Shown: one piece after another, positions 12,908 through 19,623 of the stretch | How the letters are laid out: each line of letters begins with the position of its first letter | Numbering within the stretch: position 1 is the first letter of the stretch | Origin: a virus | Length of the DNA stretch: 34,583 bases | Strand: one strand, 5' to 3' | IMG/VR virus record: IMGVR_UViG_3300038701_001616 | Coordinates: 1 to 34,583 of that record | Program-made: the position numbers and the translations under genes | Notes under the pieces: generated by a model | Told to the model about the DNA's origin: nothing | What the model saw: only the letters and a program-made list of their open reading frames with translations | Database searches by the model: none

Positions 12908-13875
12908 TCAAGCCGCTTGGCAATCTCGCCAGCCGTTGCGTTGTAGTACGTCATAAGCTGCCGAATGTCCCGATGCCCCACCATCCGCGCCAGATCCAGC
13001 ACATCCAGCCTGCGCGCCAGCCGCGTGATCGCTTCGTGGCGCGAATCGTGAAACGTCAGATCCGCGACCCCGGCCCGGCGCCGGATTTTGGCCCAGAGCG
13101 ACGTGATCTGCGCACTGGTCAGACCGAACACCCCCGGCGACAGACCCCGAGGCAGCGCCTCTAGCAGGCGCACCGCTTCGCGGCTCAGGGGCACATCCCG
13201 GGGCGATCCGTTTTTCGTCATATTCAACCGTGCGACACGCCCCGGCAGATCGATGTCGGTCCAGTCCAGCCCTGCGATCTCGCCCGCGCGCATCGCTGTT
13301 TCAATCGCGAACAGCCAAGCGTGATGCGTGCGCGCCGTGCGGTGCCCCAGATCAGCGCCCGCGCTCAGGCCCAATGCCGCGATCTCATCGGCAGTCGGGC
13401 GCCGGTCTCGCCCCGGCCCGTCAGAAGGCCGCTTGACCAGTGTCATGGGGTTGCTGGCGATCAGCCCCCATTCGCGCTGCGCGCGCGTCAGGATGGCGCT
13501 GACCTGTTCCATTTCCCGCTTGACCGTCGACCCCTTGACCTGCGCCAGCCGCCGGTCGCGCCAGTCGGCCAGATCCGCCGGGGCCAGATCGCAGATCCGC
13601 ACCGCCGACAGCTTGTCGCGCCTGATTCTCTCGATCCGAATTACCTCGGGGCGCCATCCGCGCTTTTTGGCCGACACCTCGCGGGCGTAGCGGTCCATGA
13701 CGTCGCCAAACAGCATCCTGGACGCCGGGCCGGTCACGCCCTCGATCTCGACCTCCTGCCGCGCAGCCCAGGCCCGCGCCGCCGTTTTCGTCGCAAATGA
13801 CTTTGACCGCCTGACGCCTTGGCGATACACCTCAGCGCGCCATTTTCCCGATTTCAACTGTCGATATGATGCCAT
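12904..13875 (-). CDS. int: Tyrosine-recombinase phage integrase
   Basis: A 323-residue integrase with an N-terminal arm-binding segment (1-55), a SAM-like core-binding domain (about 56-145) and a C-terminal catalytic domain. The catalytic residues are visible: R196 (AMRAGEIAGLDW), K221 (MTKNGSPRDVPL), H276 and R279 (FHDSRHEAITRL), H301 (VGHRDIRQ) and the nucleophile Y310 (MTYYN). I prefer the ATG at 13875 (MASYRQLKSG, a typical integrase start). An in-frame ATG at 13929 would add 18 unlikely residues and overlap an attP arm repeat. It lies next to attP and ends against xis. Confidence 0.95.
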   Translation of the reverse strand: MASYRQLKSGKWRAEVYRQGVRRSKSFATKTAARAWAARQEVEIEGVTGPASRMLFGDVMDRYAREVSAKKRGWRPEVIRIERIRRDKLSAVRICDLAPADLADWRDRRLAQVKGSTVKREMEQVSAILTRAQREWGLIASNPMTLVKRPSDGPGRDRRPTADEIAALGLSAGADLGHRTARTHHAWLFAIETAMRAGEIAGLDWTDIDLPGRVARLNMTKNGSPRDVPLSREAVRLLEALPRGLSPGVFGLTSAQITSLWAKIRRRAGVADLTFHDSRHEAITRLARRLDVLDLARMVGHRDIRQLMTYYNATAGEIAKRLD

Positions 13876-13923
13876 CGCGATTACGCATCCGTGCGTGATT
13901 TGAGCGTAATGTGATGCAATTTC

Positions 13924-14009
13924 CTGCAAATCAGAGCAAGCCAGAACCTTGCGCGAACATCGCTAAGCCAAGGTTTTGCAACGCTTTGTTTTGCATTTGG
14001 CTGCAAATC
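13924..14009. promoter_or_regulatory. Candidate integrase arm-type sites
   Basis: CTGCAAATC occurs at 13924-13932 and again at 14001-14009. The inverted core TTTTGCA lies at 13974-13980 and 13989-13995. Repeats of this size in both orientations between int and the tRNA-like core are typical of arm-type binding sites in attP. The region is also AT-rich against its surroundings, as attP regions are. Confidence 0.6.
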
Positions 14010-14019
14010 GTCGGGTATA

Positions 14020-14043
14020 TGGTGCGGGTGGAGGGACTTGAAC
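14020..14043 (-). other. attP core: tRNA 3' end (probably tRNA-Leu)
   Basis: On the minus strand this is a tRNA 3' end: G53, the T-loop TTCAAGT, the 3' T-stem CCCTC, the acceptor strand CACCCGC, A73 and CCA. No matching 5' half lies upstream, so it is not a functional tRNA. A GCGGGTG acceptor with A73 suggests tRNA-Leu. Such a copy beside int restores the host tRNA after integration. Because phage genes continue on both sides, it is best read as attP rather than attL or attR. Confidence 0.82.
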
Positions 14044-14141
14044 AACCTTTTATTTCAATAAATTGCCAGACCGGTGCGGGACATGGAAGGAAATTGCACC
14101 CCTAATCTACTGGTCGCACCGCCACGAATAGACCCTCCTAT

Positions 14142-14486
14142 TCAGACTCTCGGCATAACCGAAAGATCAATCGTTTTCACATATCCATCGACTTGAAGTG
14201 ACCACGCGCGCCGCCCATGCGGCTTTTCCTCTGGCTCACCAATGACGCGCGCATTGAGGCATGTGCAGAGGGCTTCGACCAAATACTCATCCGAACCGGC
14301 AGTGACGGTCCAAGGTGCCGCGATCAGATCGCAATCACGCTTCATTGAGCCATGGAGGCCGACAGAATATCCGAGCTTGCGCGCGACAGCCCAGATCAGT
14401 CGAAAGTCGGGCAGCGCTGTATCCTCCCAGCCCGGTGCTGCGTCCTCGTATTGTGGTGGCGCTTCGAAATCAGGCCATACACCCAT
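14142..14486 (-). CDS. Hypothetical accessory protein (114 aa)
   Basis: Start at 14486 (MGVWPDFEAP) because AAGGAG sits in good register before it; an in-frame ATG at 14501 lacks this. The core has FRLIWAVARKLGYSVGLHGSMKRDCDLIAAPW (about 28-59). The GS...DCDLI pattern faintly recalls nucleotidyltransferase folds, and small proteins of this look are common in phages. It is the last of three minus genes in the accessory block next to attP. Function unknown. Confidence 0.68.
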   Translation of the reverse strand: MGVWPDFEAPPQYEDAAPGWEDTALPDFRLIWAVARKLGYSVGLHGSMKRDCDLIAAPWTVTAGSDEYLVEALCTCLNARVIGEPEEKPHGRRAWSLQVDGYVKTIDLSVMPRV

Positions 14487-14497
14487 GCCTCGCTCCT

Positions 14498-14701
14498 TCA
14501 ATGTATTCCAAGGTGCGAATAAGCACCAAGTTCAATCGTGTACCATTTCCCATTTGTATCTGGTCCGGCGACTGCAAATTCAGCTTCGTCTGGGTCACAG
14601 TCGTTGCCGTGTTTGTCGAACCAGTTTGTGATGGGGTACGTTTTGCCATCATCCAGCAGAATGATGCGCAGGCTGCGGTTTAAGCCTTCAATCGTCGCCA
14701 T
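14498..14701 (-). CDS. Small hypothetical protein (67 aa)
   Basis: Starts MATIEGLNRS behind TAGGAGCGAGGC, the same ribosome-site/start cassette as the next gene. It is a beta-rich small domain with LRIILLDDGKTYPITNWFD (11-29) and the acidic turn NDCDPDEAEF. It starts 10 bases after the resolvase-like gene. No family recognised. Confidence 0.66.
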   Translation of the reverse strand: MATIEGLNRSLRIILLDDGKTYPITNWFDKHGNDCDPDEAEFAVAGPDTNGKWYTIELGAYSHLGIH

Positions 14702-14710
14702 GCCTCGCTC

Positions 14711-15133
14711 CTATCTCTTTCTCGTTTCGCCGCGCAGAGAGCGCCGCTTGTTGCTTACGTTTTGCGCGCTGGCAAACTTGGCCTGTAGCCCGTCGAGGTC
14801 GCCGCCCGGTTCGATCCGCGCCACGTCACCGTTGACGATGATTGCAACACCCTTGCCCTGCAACTCAGGCAGAAACCAAGCCACGTCCTTGACGCCAGCG
14901 CCAAGGCACAGCGCATTGGCAAACACCACTGTATCGCCGGGCTGCACCGCCAGAAGCATTGCCTCGCGCTCCGCAAGCTGCCCACGGGGGCGCGTCGATA
15001 CCCGCTTGATAGTATCCTGCCAGACCGTGCCTATCGGGCTTGTGTCGCACCCCAGAATATCCAACGCCTTGCGCTGCTGTGCCGCCGAGGGTCGCCCAGG
15101 TGCGGCGAGAATATAGCCCCAAATTTTGCTCAT
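14711..15133 (-). CDS. Catalytically dead resolvase-like domain (140 aa)
   Basis: A 140-residue protein that follows the plan of a serine-recombinase catalytic domain. It has an IWGYILAAPGRPSAAQQRKAL start in place of GYARVST..Q..L (4-24), a middle helix rich in Arg, GDTVVF at 66-71, and ELQGKGVAIIV near 90-100. The catalytic serine position reads Ala (about A11) and the nearby Arg reads Leu. The conserved RLxR segment is replaced by ALCLGAG. There is no C-terminal DNA-binding domain. It may be a repurposed regulator or binding protein. It is first in a three-gene minus unit, transcribed divergently from the plus cluster. Confidence 0.62.
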   Translation of the reverse strand: MSKIWGYILAAPGRPSAAQQRKALDILGCDTSPIGTVWQDTIKRVSTRPRGQLAEREAMLLAVQPGDTVVFANALCLGAGVKDVAWFLPELQGKGVAIIVNGDVARIEPGGDLDGLQAKFASAQNVSNKRRSLRGETRKR

Positions 15134-15159
15134 TGTTGGATTGTCTTACCTCGCTTCTA

Positions 15160-15188
15160 TTGACTTCACTGTATTGCAATAGTAATTT
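15160..15188 (+). promoter_or_regulatory. Promoter with palindromic spacer
   Basis: TTGACT (15160-15165), a 17-base spacer and TAATTT (15183-15188). The spacer holds a perfect 10-bp palindrome TATTGCAATA (15172-15181), a likely operator. It drives the plus cluster from 15324. The region lies between divergent genes, so the same site could affect both. Confidence 0.68.
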
Positions 15189-15256
15189 AATGGCAAGGCT
15201 GGATGACGTTTCGTAGGGTGACTAGACGGCCTTTTAAAATGTCAGAGGAACCCGCC

Positions 15257-15292
15257 GCCCTGCGCCGCAAGCATCACGATCCGGCGCAGGGC
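15257..15292 (+). other. Leader hairpin before the plus accessory cluster
   Basis: GCCCTGCGCC pairs perfectly with GGCGCAGGGC over a 16-base loop. It is in the transcribed leader, about 30 bases before the first start codon, without a T-run. It probably stabilises or attenuates the message. Confidence 0.5.
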
Positions 15293-15323
15293 GTTAATCC
15301 AGAAACCCCCGAAAGGAAAACAC

Positions 15324-15569
15324 ATGGCAGAGAATGACGTGACCCCCGTAGCAATCGCCGGGAATACCAATCCGGAAAGCCCGTATGCCGCGTTTCAGGC
15401 CGATCTTGAGGGGCTGATCAATCAGCACAGCATAGAGAACCTGACAGACACGCCCGACTTCATTCTGGCGGAATATATGGTTGAGAATCTTCGCGCCCTC
15501 GCCCAGCACCACCGCGCCTGCAAAGCGTGGCACTCGCCTGAAATGCAGGCACCAACCGTCCAGTCCTAA
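15324..15569 (+). CDS. Small accessory protein (81 aa)
   Basis: Starts MAENDVTPVA with a GAAAGGAAA site; first gene behind the 15160 promoter. It is mostly helical (YAAFQADLEGLINQHSIENL, then ILAEYMVENLRALAQHHRACKAW) after an unstructured start. No domain is recognised. Its own promoter and position between attP and the late operon suggest expression independent of the lytic programme. Confidence 0.65.
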   Translation: MAENDVTPVAIAGNTNPESPYAAFQADLEGLINQHSIENLTDTPDFILAEYMVENLRALAQHHRACKAWHSPEMQAPTVQS

Positions 15570-15585
15570 AACCCCCGGAGGCACC

Positions 15586-15906
15586 ATGCATTGTCCAGAA
15601 CACCTGATCGCTCAAGGAAAATGGTTCCAAATCTGGCACCACCAAAGTGCTGACATGTCGCGTAAGTACATCTCGATCTGGGAGAAGCTGAACCCACTCC
15701 GTTATGAGGTTTGTATCGGCCCGGGGCCTGGTCGCTTCTGGCACCTGAACAACGACGCAGCCGCGCACCTCTGGGTCCGCAACCTGCGCTGGAAGATCAC
15801 GCGCCTGTGCTGGTTGCGCGGTCACGAATGGCGGGAGCTGAATAGCTTTCAGAAACCGACAATGATGTGCGACCGCTGCATGAAGCAGCGGCCCGCCGAA
15901 TACTAA
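15586..15906 (+). CDS. Small Cys/His protein (106 aa)
   Basis: Starts MHCPEHLIAQ behind CCCGGAGGCACC. It contains an aromatic core (WFQIWHH, KYISIWEKLNPLRYEV, RFWHLNN), then LCWLRGHEWREL and a C-terminal CDRC (about 95-98). The N-terminal CPEH and this CxxC could complete a zinc site. Function unknown. Confidence 0.63.
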   Translation: MHCPEHLIAQGKWFQIWHHQSADMSRKYISIWEKLNPLRYEVCIGPGPGRFWHLNNDAAAHLWVRNLRWKITRLCWLRGHEWRELNSFQKPTMMCDRCMKQRPAEY

Positions 15907-15930
15907 ATCCAGAAACCGCCCGGAGGCACC

Positions 15931-16131
15931 ATGACCGCCAGATCAGCAGAGCGAACAACCCGAGTCGATGACGACAAGATCGAAGTCATGGACAACTACT
16001 GCGGCACTACGCGCGACACCTTGATCCTCGCGCGCGAGGCTACACACCGCATGGTGGTGGATGGGCTGCGCAACATTGAAATGATCCAGGACGGGAAGGA
16101 CTATCGCATCGAAGTCCGCGCCCGCCGCTGA
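15931..16131 (+). CDS. Small accessory protein (66 aa)
   Basis: Starts MTARSAERTT behind the same GGAGGCACC leader as the previous gene. It is a small domain with DKIEVMDNYCGTTRDTLILARE (15-36) and an end rich in Arg. No family recognised. Confidence 0.6.
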   Translation: MTARSAERTTRVDDDKIEVMDNYCGTTRDTLILAREATHRMVVDGLRNIEMIQDGKDYRIEVRARR

Positions 16132-16154
16132 TCCAGCTAACCCCGGAAGCCGAT

Positions 16155-16376
16155 ATGCCAGCCGCCCCAAAATGCCCACAGTGCGGAAGCCGAGATATCA
16201 TATACCCTGGCTTTGCCTCTTTTCATTGGTCAAAGGGCGGATGGAGGCCAATCCGGGGGTCCACCGAGATGGCGACCGACGTAGGTGCGATGATGTTGTG
16301 CCAAGGTTGCGGCGCGCACCTTCAATGCGACGATATAAACGAACCCATGACCGGCATAGAAGTCGGGTACACCTAA
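16155..16376 (+). CDS. Zinc-ribbon protein (73 aa)
   Basis: Starts MPAAPKCPQC. CPQC at about 7-10 and CQGC at about 49-52 form a typical four-cysteine zinc ribbon with two beta segments between (DIIYPGFASFHW, GAMMLCQGC). Such ribbons bind nucleic acid or partner proteins. The leader is CCCCGGAAGCCGAT, a variant of the cluster's recurring cassette. Confidence 0.7.
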   Translation: MPAAPKCPQCGSRDIIYPGFASFHWSKGGWRPIRGSTEMATDVGAMMLCQGCGAHLQCDDINEPMTGIEVGYT

Positions 16377-16390
16377 CCCCGGAGGCCGAT

Positions 16391-16720
16391 ATGGAATGGA
16401 TGCTTGTAATACCGTTTATCACAGCAGGACTAGGCGACCCCGTTCATATCGCTGTTGATGAATTTGAGACAGAAGCGGAATGCGTTGCTGCGATAAATGC
16501 CCCCCTTGAGCAATCAGTGACGACTGGTCTCGCCAGAGAAGGCATTGCGGGACTTACGCCCTACTGCGTATCGCACTCAGAAGAAGCCGAAAAAAGAGAT
16601 GCCCGCGCAGATAAGGCTTGCGCCGATTGGTGGCAATGGTGGGAGACCGATACTTCATGGCTGTTTAGATTGATCAGCCATGAGCCGGAATGCCCCAACC
16701 CCGAAACCCTGTCCAACTAA
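16391..16720 (+). CDS. Small hypothetical protein (109 aa)
   Basis: Starts MEWMLVIPFI behind CCCCGGAGGCCGAT. A beta-like N-terminus (MLVIPFITAGLGDPVHIAVDEFETEAEC, 4-31) is followed by a charged helix (EEAEKRDARADKACADWWQWW). No signal or domain is recognised. It is the last of the five plus-cluster genes; the sulfotransferase-like gene follows with its own -35 box. Confidence 0.65.
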   Translation: MEWMLVIPFITAGLGDPVHIAVDEFETEAECVAAINAPLEQSVTTGLAREGIAGLTPYCVSHSEEAEKRDARADKACADWWQWWETDTSWLFRLISHEPECPNPETLSN

Positions 16721-16729
16721 CACCCCACG

Positions 16730-16758
16730 TTGACAGCCCCCGCCATCGGGCCTACCCA
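16730..16758 (+). promoter_or_regulatory. Candidate promoter of the sulfotransferase-like gene
   Basis: A consensus TTGACA (16730-16735), 17 bases, then TACCCA (16753-16758). The -10 is weak, so confidence is limited. It sits in the only gap between the plus cluster and the gene at 16779. Confidence 0.4.
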
Positions 16759-16778
16759 TTCCAGCGAAAGGGCGCGGC

Positions 16779-17663
16779 GTGAAAAAACTATTCATCCATG
16801 TTGGTGCGGGGAAAACCGGCACATCGGCCTTGCAGCGGTTTTTGCTTGCCAATGAGGCGGCGCTATCGAAGCGCGGCTTTCACATGCCCGCTCATGGCCG
16901 CGTACAACGCGACCAAGGCATTCAGCACCATCCACTATCGGATCACGGCCCCTACGCCACCGGGGAGGCGCTGGACGCATGGAAGCGCATCGCAACCGAG
17001 GCCAGCGGCAATGCCGTTGTGTCGTCGGAATACCTGCACAACAAGATCAGCGGCCCAAGCGGACCGATCTTCTTTGCCAAGATCCGAAACATGTTTACGA
17101 GGCATGGCTGGCAGATTGGGGTGGTGTTCTACATCCGCCGTCAAAGCCAATGGCTTCACAGCGCCTATGCGCAGCACGTCAAGACGGGCCTAGAGACGCG
17201 GAGTTGGGACGAGTTTGCCGCCAGCTACACGCGCAACCTGCCCGACCAGATCGAAGCATTCGCGCAGGTGTTCGGCAATGACGCGATGATTGTCCGCCCG
17301 TTCGAACGCGCGCAGTTCACCGGGGGCGATATTTACCGGGACTTCTGCGCGGCTATCGGGCTGGATTGGTCGGACGGCTTCAAGGCCCCGAAAGGCGACG
17401 TGAACCCGCGCCTATGCCCCGAAGGCTTGGAAATCAAGCGCAAGCTGAACCCTTACTTTCGCACACCGCAGACCGCACAGCCCGTCCTTGATGCCCTTTT
17501 GGCCTATTCCAAGGATCAGCCCGCAGCCGCGCCGTTTTTTGACCCCGAGATAGAGGCAGAGAACGCGCCCAAATACGAGCGCATTGCAAGGATGATGGGC
17601 CGCGCCGATGGTGTGCTTTTTCACGATGGCTTGGGGGCTGAAACGCAAAAGGCCCCGGCGTGA
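16779..17663 (+). CDS. Sulfotransferase-like protein
   Basis: A 294-residue protein with a GTG start (GKKLFIH-type beginning, read MKKLFIHVGA) behind GAAAGGG. The N-terminal FIHVGAGKTGTSALQRF (5-21) matches the PAPS 5'-phosphosulphate loop of sulfotransferases. A later VFYIRRQSQWLHSAYAQHV supplies the Arg and Ser expected for the 3'-phosphate site. The family moves sulfate from PAPS to sugars or other acceptors, and its members are common in marine alphaproteobacteria. On a phage it is an accessory gene. Altering host surface polysaccharide and so excluding other phages is a plausible role, but it is inference. Confidence 0.85.
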   Translation: MKKLFIHVGAGKTGTSALQRFLLANEAALSKRGFHMPAHGRVQRDQGIQHHPLSDHGPYATGEALDAWKRIATEASGNAVVSSEYLHNKISGPSGPIFFAKIRNMFTRHGWQIGVVFYIRRQSQWLHSAYAQHVKTGLETRSWDEFAASYTRNLPDQIEAFAQVFGNDAMIVRPFERAQFTGGDIYRDFCAAIGLDWSDGFKAPKGDVNPRLCPEGLEIKRKLNPYFRTPQTAQPVLDALLAYSKDQPAAAPFFDPEIEAENAPKYERIARMMGRADGVLFHDGLGAETQKAPA

Positions 17664-17673
17664 TGCCGAGGCC
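17647..17673 (-). terminator. Terminator of the late operon
   Basis: On the minus strand GGCCTCGGC pairs with GCCGGGGCC over five bases (one mismatch) and is followed by TTTT. It lies just past the last late gene and overlaps the 3' end of the convergent sulfotransferase-like gene. Confidence 0.82.
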
Positions 17674-17700
17674 CTGGAGTGTGGCGCGGATGGGGAGGGT

Positions 17701-18138
17701 TTACAGAACTTCGCGCATTGAAATCGACGTCACCGATACGTCCGTCACGCCAGAGTTGCGATCAAGGCTGAACGTGGCGCTACCGTCGCCAGTCGCCACT
17801 AGGTCGGCAGTGTGGACGCCGACGCTGGCAGGGAACACGTAAAGGCCGGTAAAGTTGCCGTAGGAAAGCTTGACCCCGCCAGACACGACTGCCGAGATTT
17901 CGATTGTGACCCGGTAAGTCTTGCCTATTTCGACGCTAACAGTAACCCCGGATTGCCTGACATACTGATACGAGCCGTCTGCCGATACGATATGCGCCTC
18001 GCCACCGGACACGCTGCACTGCGCCGAAGTCGACCAGTTGTCCGCAGTGTCAAAGCCGCCGTTTGTCAGCAGTTCATCGCCGAGGGTTTCCCCCGCACCC
18101 CGGCCACCCAGCCGCAAGCCTAGCCCTAGATTATTCAT
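17701..18138 (-). CDS. Carbohydrate-binding-like virion protein (145 aa)
   Basis: Starts MNNLGLGLRL. After a glycine-rich start it is a beta-sandwich-like domain (about 22-145): ELLTNGGFDTADNWS, YRVTIEISAVVSGGVKLSYG, then VTSISMREVL. The TNGGFD-W-S start is typical of CBM4/9-like sugar-binding modules, including those on phage tail and capsid proteins. It is the last gene of the late operon. A receptor-binding or capsid-decoration role is likely; which of the two cannot be told. Confidence 0.72.
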   Translation of the reverse strand: MNNLGLGLRLGGRGAGETLGDELLTNGGFDTADNWSTSAQCSVSGGEAHIVSADGSYQYVRQSGVTVSVEIGKTYRVTIEISAVVSGGVKLSYGNFTGLYVFPASVGVHTADLVATGDGSATFSLDRNSGVTDVSVTSISMREVL

Positions 18139-18331
18139 CGCAACCTGCCTTTATTTTCGTGAGCAACACAGCGCCCGATTTCTTCGACATGGCCCCGCCA
18201 TCAACAAGCAGCGCCGCCGCATGGTCTGCCCGATCCTGCCGGGTGCCATCGCATAACGCGGCCTCACGGATTGGCGAGGTCGCGCAGGCTGTCGTCAACA
18301 GCATCAGGGGTGTTAAGATCATTGCCCGCAT
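18131..18331 (-). CDS. Rz1-like outer-membrane spanin (lipoprotein)
   Basis: A 66-residue lipoprotein starting MRAMILTPLM. It has a hydrophobic signal and a lipobox-like LLTTAC, with the Cys at about residue 16. The mature part is short and soluble with two further Cys. It overlaps the end of the i-spanin gene by 68 bases in another frame, the nested layout of Rz/Rz1 pairs. With its partner it would fuse inner and outer membranes in the last step of lysis. Confidence 0.78.
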   Translation of the reverse strand: MRAMILTPLMLLTTACATSPIREAALCDGTRQDRADHAAALLVDGGAMSKKSGAVLLTKIKAGCDE

Positions 18332-18512
18332 TGTCGATCCTTTCGCGTGTGTCTTGATATGCCTCAGAGGCCTTCAGCGCGTCCCGTGTGCGCTCGTGTG
18401 ACGTTCCCAGCGTGTAGCCCCCGCCAAACAGGGCAGCAGCCCCCAGCGCGCCCAGAATCGCCCATTTGAGCCACGCGGGAACGGCCCGCCAGAGAATGCG
18501 CGCGGTTATCAT
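18264..18512 (-). CDS. Rz-like inner-membrane spanin
   Basis: Start at 18512 (MITARILWRA) by ATGA overlap with the endolysin stop. There is one N-terminal membrane helix (about 14-35, WLKWAILGALGAAALFGGGY). A charged periplasmic helix follows (HERTRDALKASEAYQDTRERID), ending in a proline-containing tail. This shape, position after the endolysin and out-of-frame overlap with a lipoprotein mark the i-spanin. At 82 residues it is on the short side. Confidence 0.8.
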   Translation of the reverse strand: MITARILWRAVPAWLKWAILGALGAAALFGGGYTLGTSHERTRDALKASEAYQDTRERIDNAGNDLNTPDAVDDSLRDLANP

Positions 18513-19273
18513 CGCCAGCCCTCCGCCCAAGCCCGCAGACGGTCGCGAAACACAACGGCACCGGCCAGCGTTCCGGCAATCGCCATCCCGCCAATTAGAA
18601 GCCGCGTTGTTTCATCCTGGGACTGATAAAACGCCCAAGCCGCCGCGCCGTTCAGCGTCACCCACTGCACCGCCTGCGACCAAAGCGTTTTGGACTTGGT
18701 GCGGGTTTCCCGGGGTGCCGTCCCGTCGCGGCGCTCGTTCACAACCGGCGCGGGCTTTTCGACGCCGAAGCCCATAGCCAATAGAGCCGCCTCGTATTCA
18801 CGGGCAATCTCGGCAATGGCCTGTGCCTTGTCGGTGCCGTTAACGATCCGGCGCGCGCCGACATAATCGGACCTTTGCAGCGTGACGTAATCCGCCAGCT
18901 TTTTGCCGGTGAAAAGCCCCTCCTGCATTCCGATCACAAGGATCTGCGCGGAAATATCGGGCTGCATCACAACGCGCGGGTCACTGGTCAGATCGAGGCC
19001 AAGGCGCTCACTCAGGCGCTTGTAATTGGACTCCCACGTAAGTTGCACGAAGCCGCGGCCATGCCACGGATAGTAACGCAGGTTGCGCTGTCGCCAGCCG
19101 TCCATGTCAGCGACACGCCCCGCCAGATGATATGCTTCCTCGACCGGCTCCATGGTGCGCCAGCTTTCCCAATATGCGGTTGCCAGAACATAGGCGGTCT
19201 GATTGCGCAGAAGGCCGCGCTTTTCGCACTCAGCGAGAATTAGCGGCGTTTCGCCAAGGCTCATGTCGGCCAT
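18509..19273 (-). CDS. Endolysin, GH19 (chitinase/lysozyme) type, with TM tail
   Basis: Start at 19273 (MADMSLGETP) because AAGGAAAG lies just upstream; the open frame further upstream runs into the structured-RNA region. The catalytic domain (about 1-165) has TAYWESWRTMEPVEEA (32-47), with a candidate catalytic Glu at 36, and the GH19 signature GRGFVQLTWESNYKRL (72-87). It would cleave peptidoglycan glycan strands. A linker and two hydrophobic segments follow, the last a membrane helix near 222-242 (LLIGGMAIAGTLAGAVVF). A C-terminal TM on an endolysin is unusual and may tether it. Confidence 0.88.
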   Translation of the reverse strand: MADMSLGETPLILAECEKRGLLRNQTAYVLATAYWESWRTMEPVEEAYHLAGRVADMDGWRQRNLRYYPWHGRGFVQLTWESNYKRLSERLGLDLTSDPRVVMQPDISAQILVIGMQEGLFTGKKLADYVTLQRSDYVGARRIVNGTDKAQAIAEIAREYEAALLAMGFGVEKPAPVVNERRDGTAPRETRTKSKTLWSQAVQWVTLNGAAAWAFYQSQDETTRLLIGGMAIAGTLAGAVVFRDRLRAWAEGWR

Positions 19274-19316
19274 GGTCTTTCCTTTCGGGTTGGGGTGTGG
19301 TATTCTTGAGCAATCA

Positions 19317-19623
19317 AGAGCGCGTTGATAAACTCTAACAATGGTGTTAGGCACGACCTTGCCGGGTAAATCCGGCAAAGACCTGAGCCGCGTCATAGGT
19401 CTATAAAAATGCTACGGTAGGGCTGGTGCAAGTCCAGCAACTTAACCCGCGTTGATGTGGATGTATGTACCTAGGTAGCTCCTAGTCACGGCGTTGAATG
19501 AGACGTTGGCATACATCCTCATGAGCGCGGACCACTGAGGCTGGTAATCTCAGGTAATAAGGAACGGTGAGCTATGTAGAATAGACACCACGGAATGCAG
19601 CATCCAACTGCGGCCCGCGCTCT
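19317..19623 (+). ncRNA. Candidate large structured RNA (~310 nt)
   Basis: No coding frame is supported between 19274 and 19621, yet the sequence is packed with complementarity. AGAGCGCG (19317-19324) pairs perfectly with CGCGCTCT (19616-19623) and closes the element. A long imperfect helix of about 20 bp joins 19447-19468 with 19509-19530, including GGATGTATG with CATACATCC. Local hairpins lie at 19334-19351, 19359-19378, 19379-19402, 19422-19438, 19471-19485, 19531-19555 and 19566-19589. The excess of A over T and A-rich junctions favour plus-strand RNA. A minus-strand endolysin leader is the alternative. A possible extended -10 (TGGTATTCT) is at 19298-19306. Family not recognised. Confidence 0.7.

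Noticed and set aside
14020-14043. Functional tRNA gene
   Set aside because: Only the 3' part matches; the upstream sequence cannot form the anticodon arm or a matching acceptor strand.
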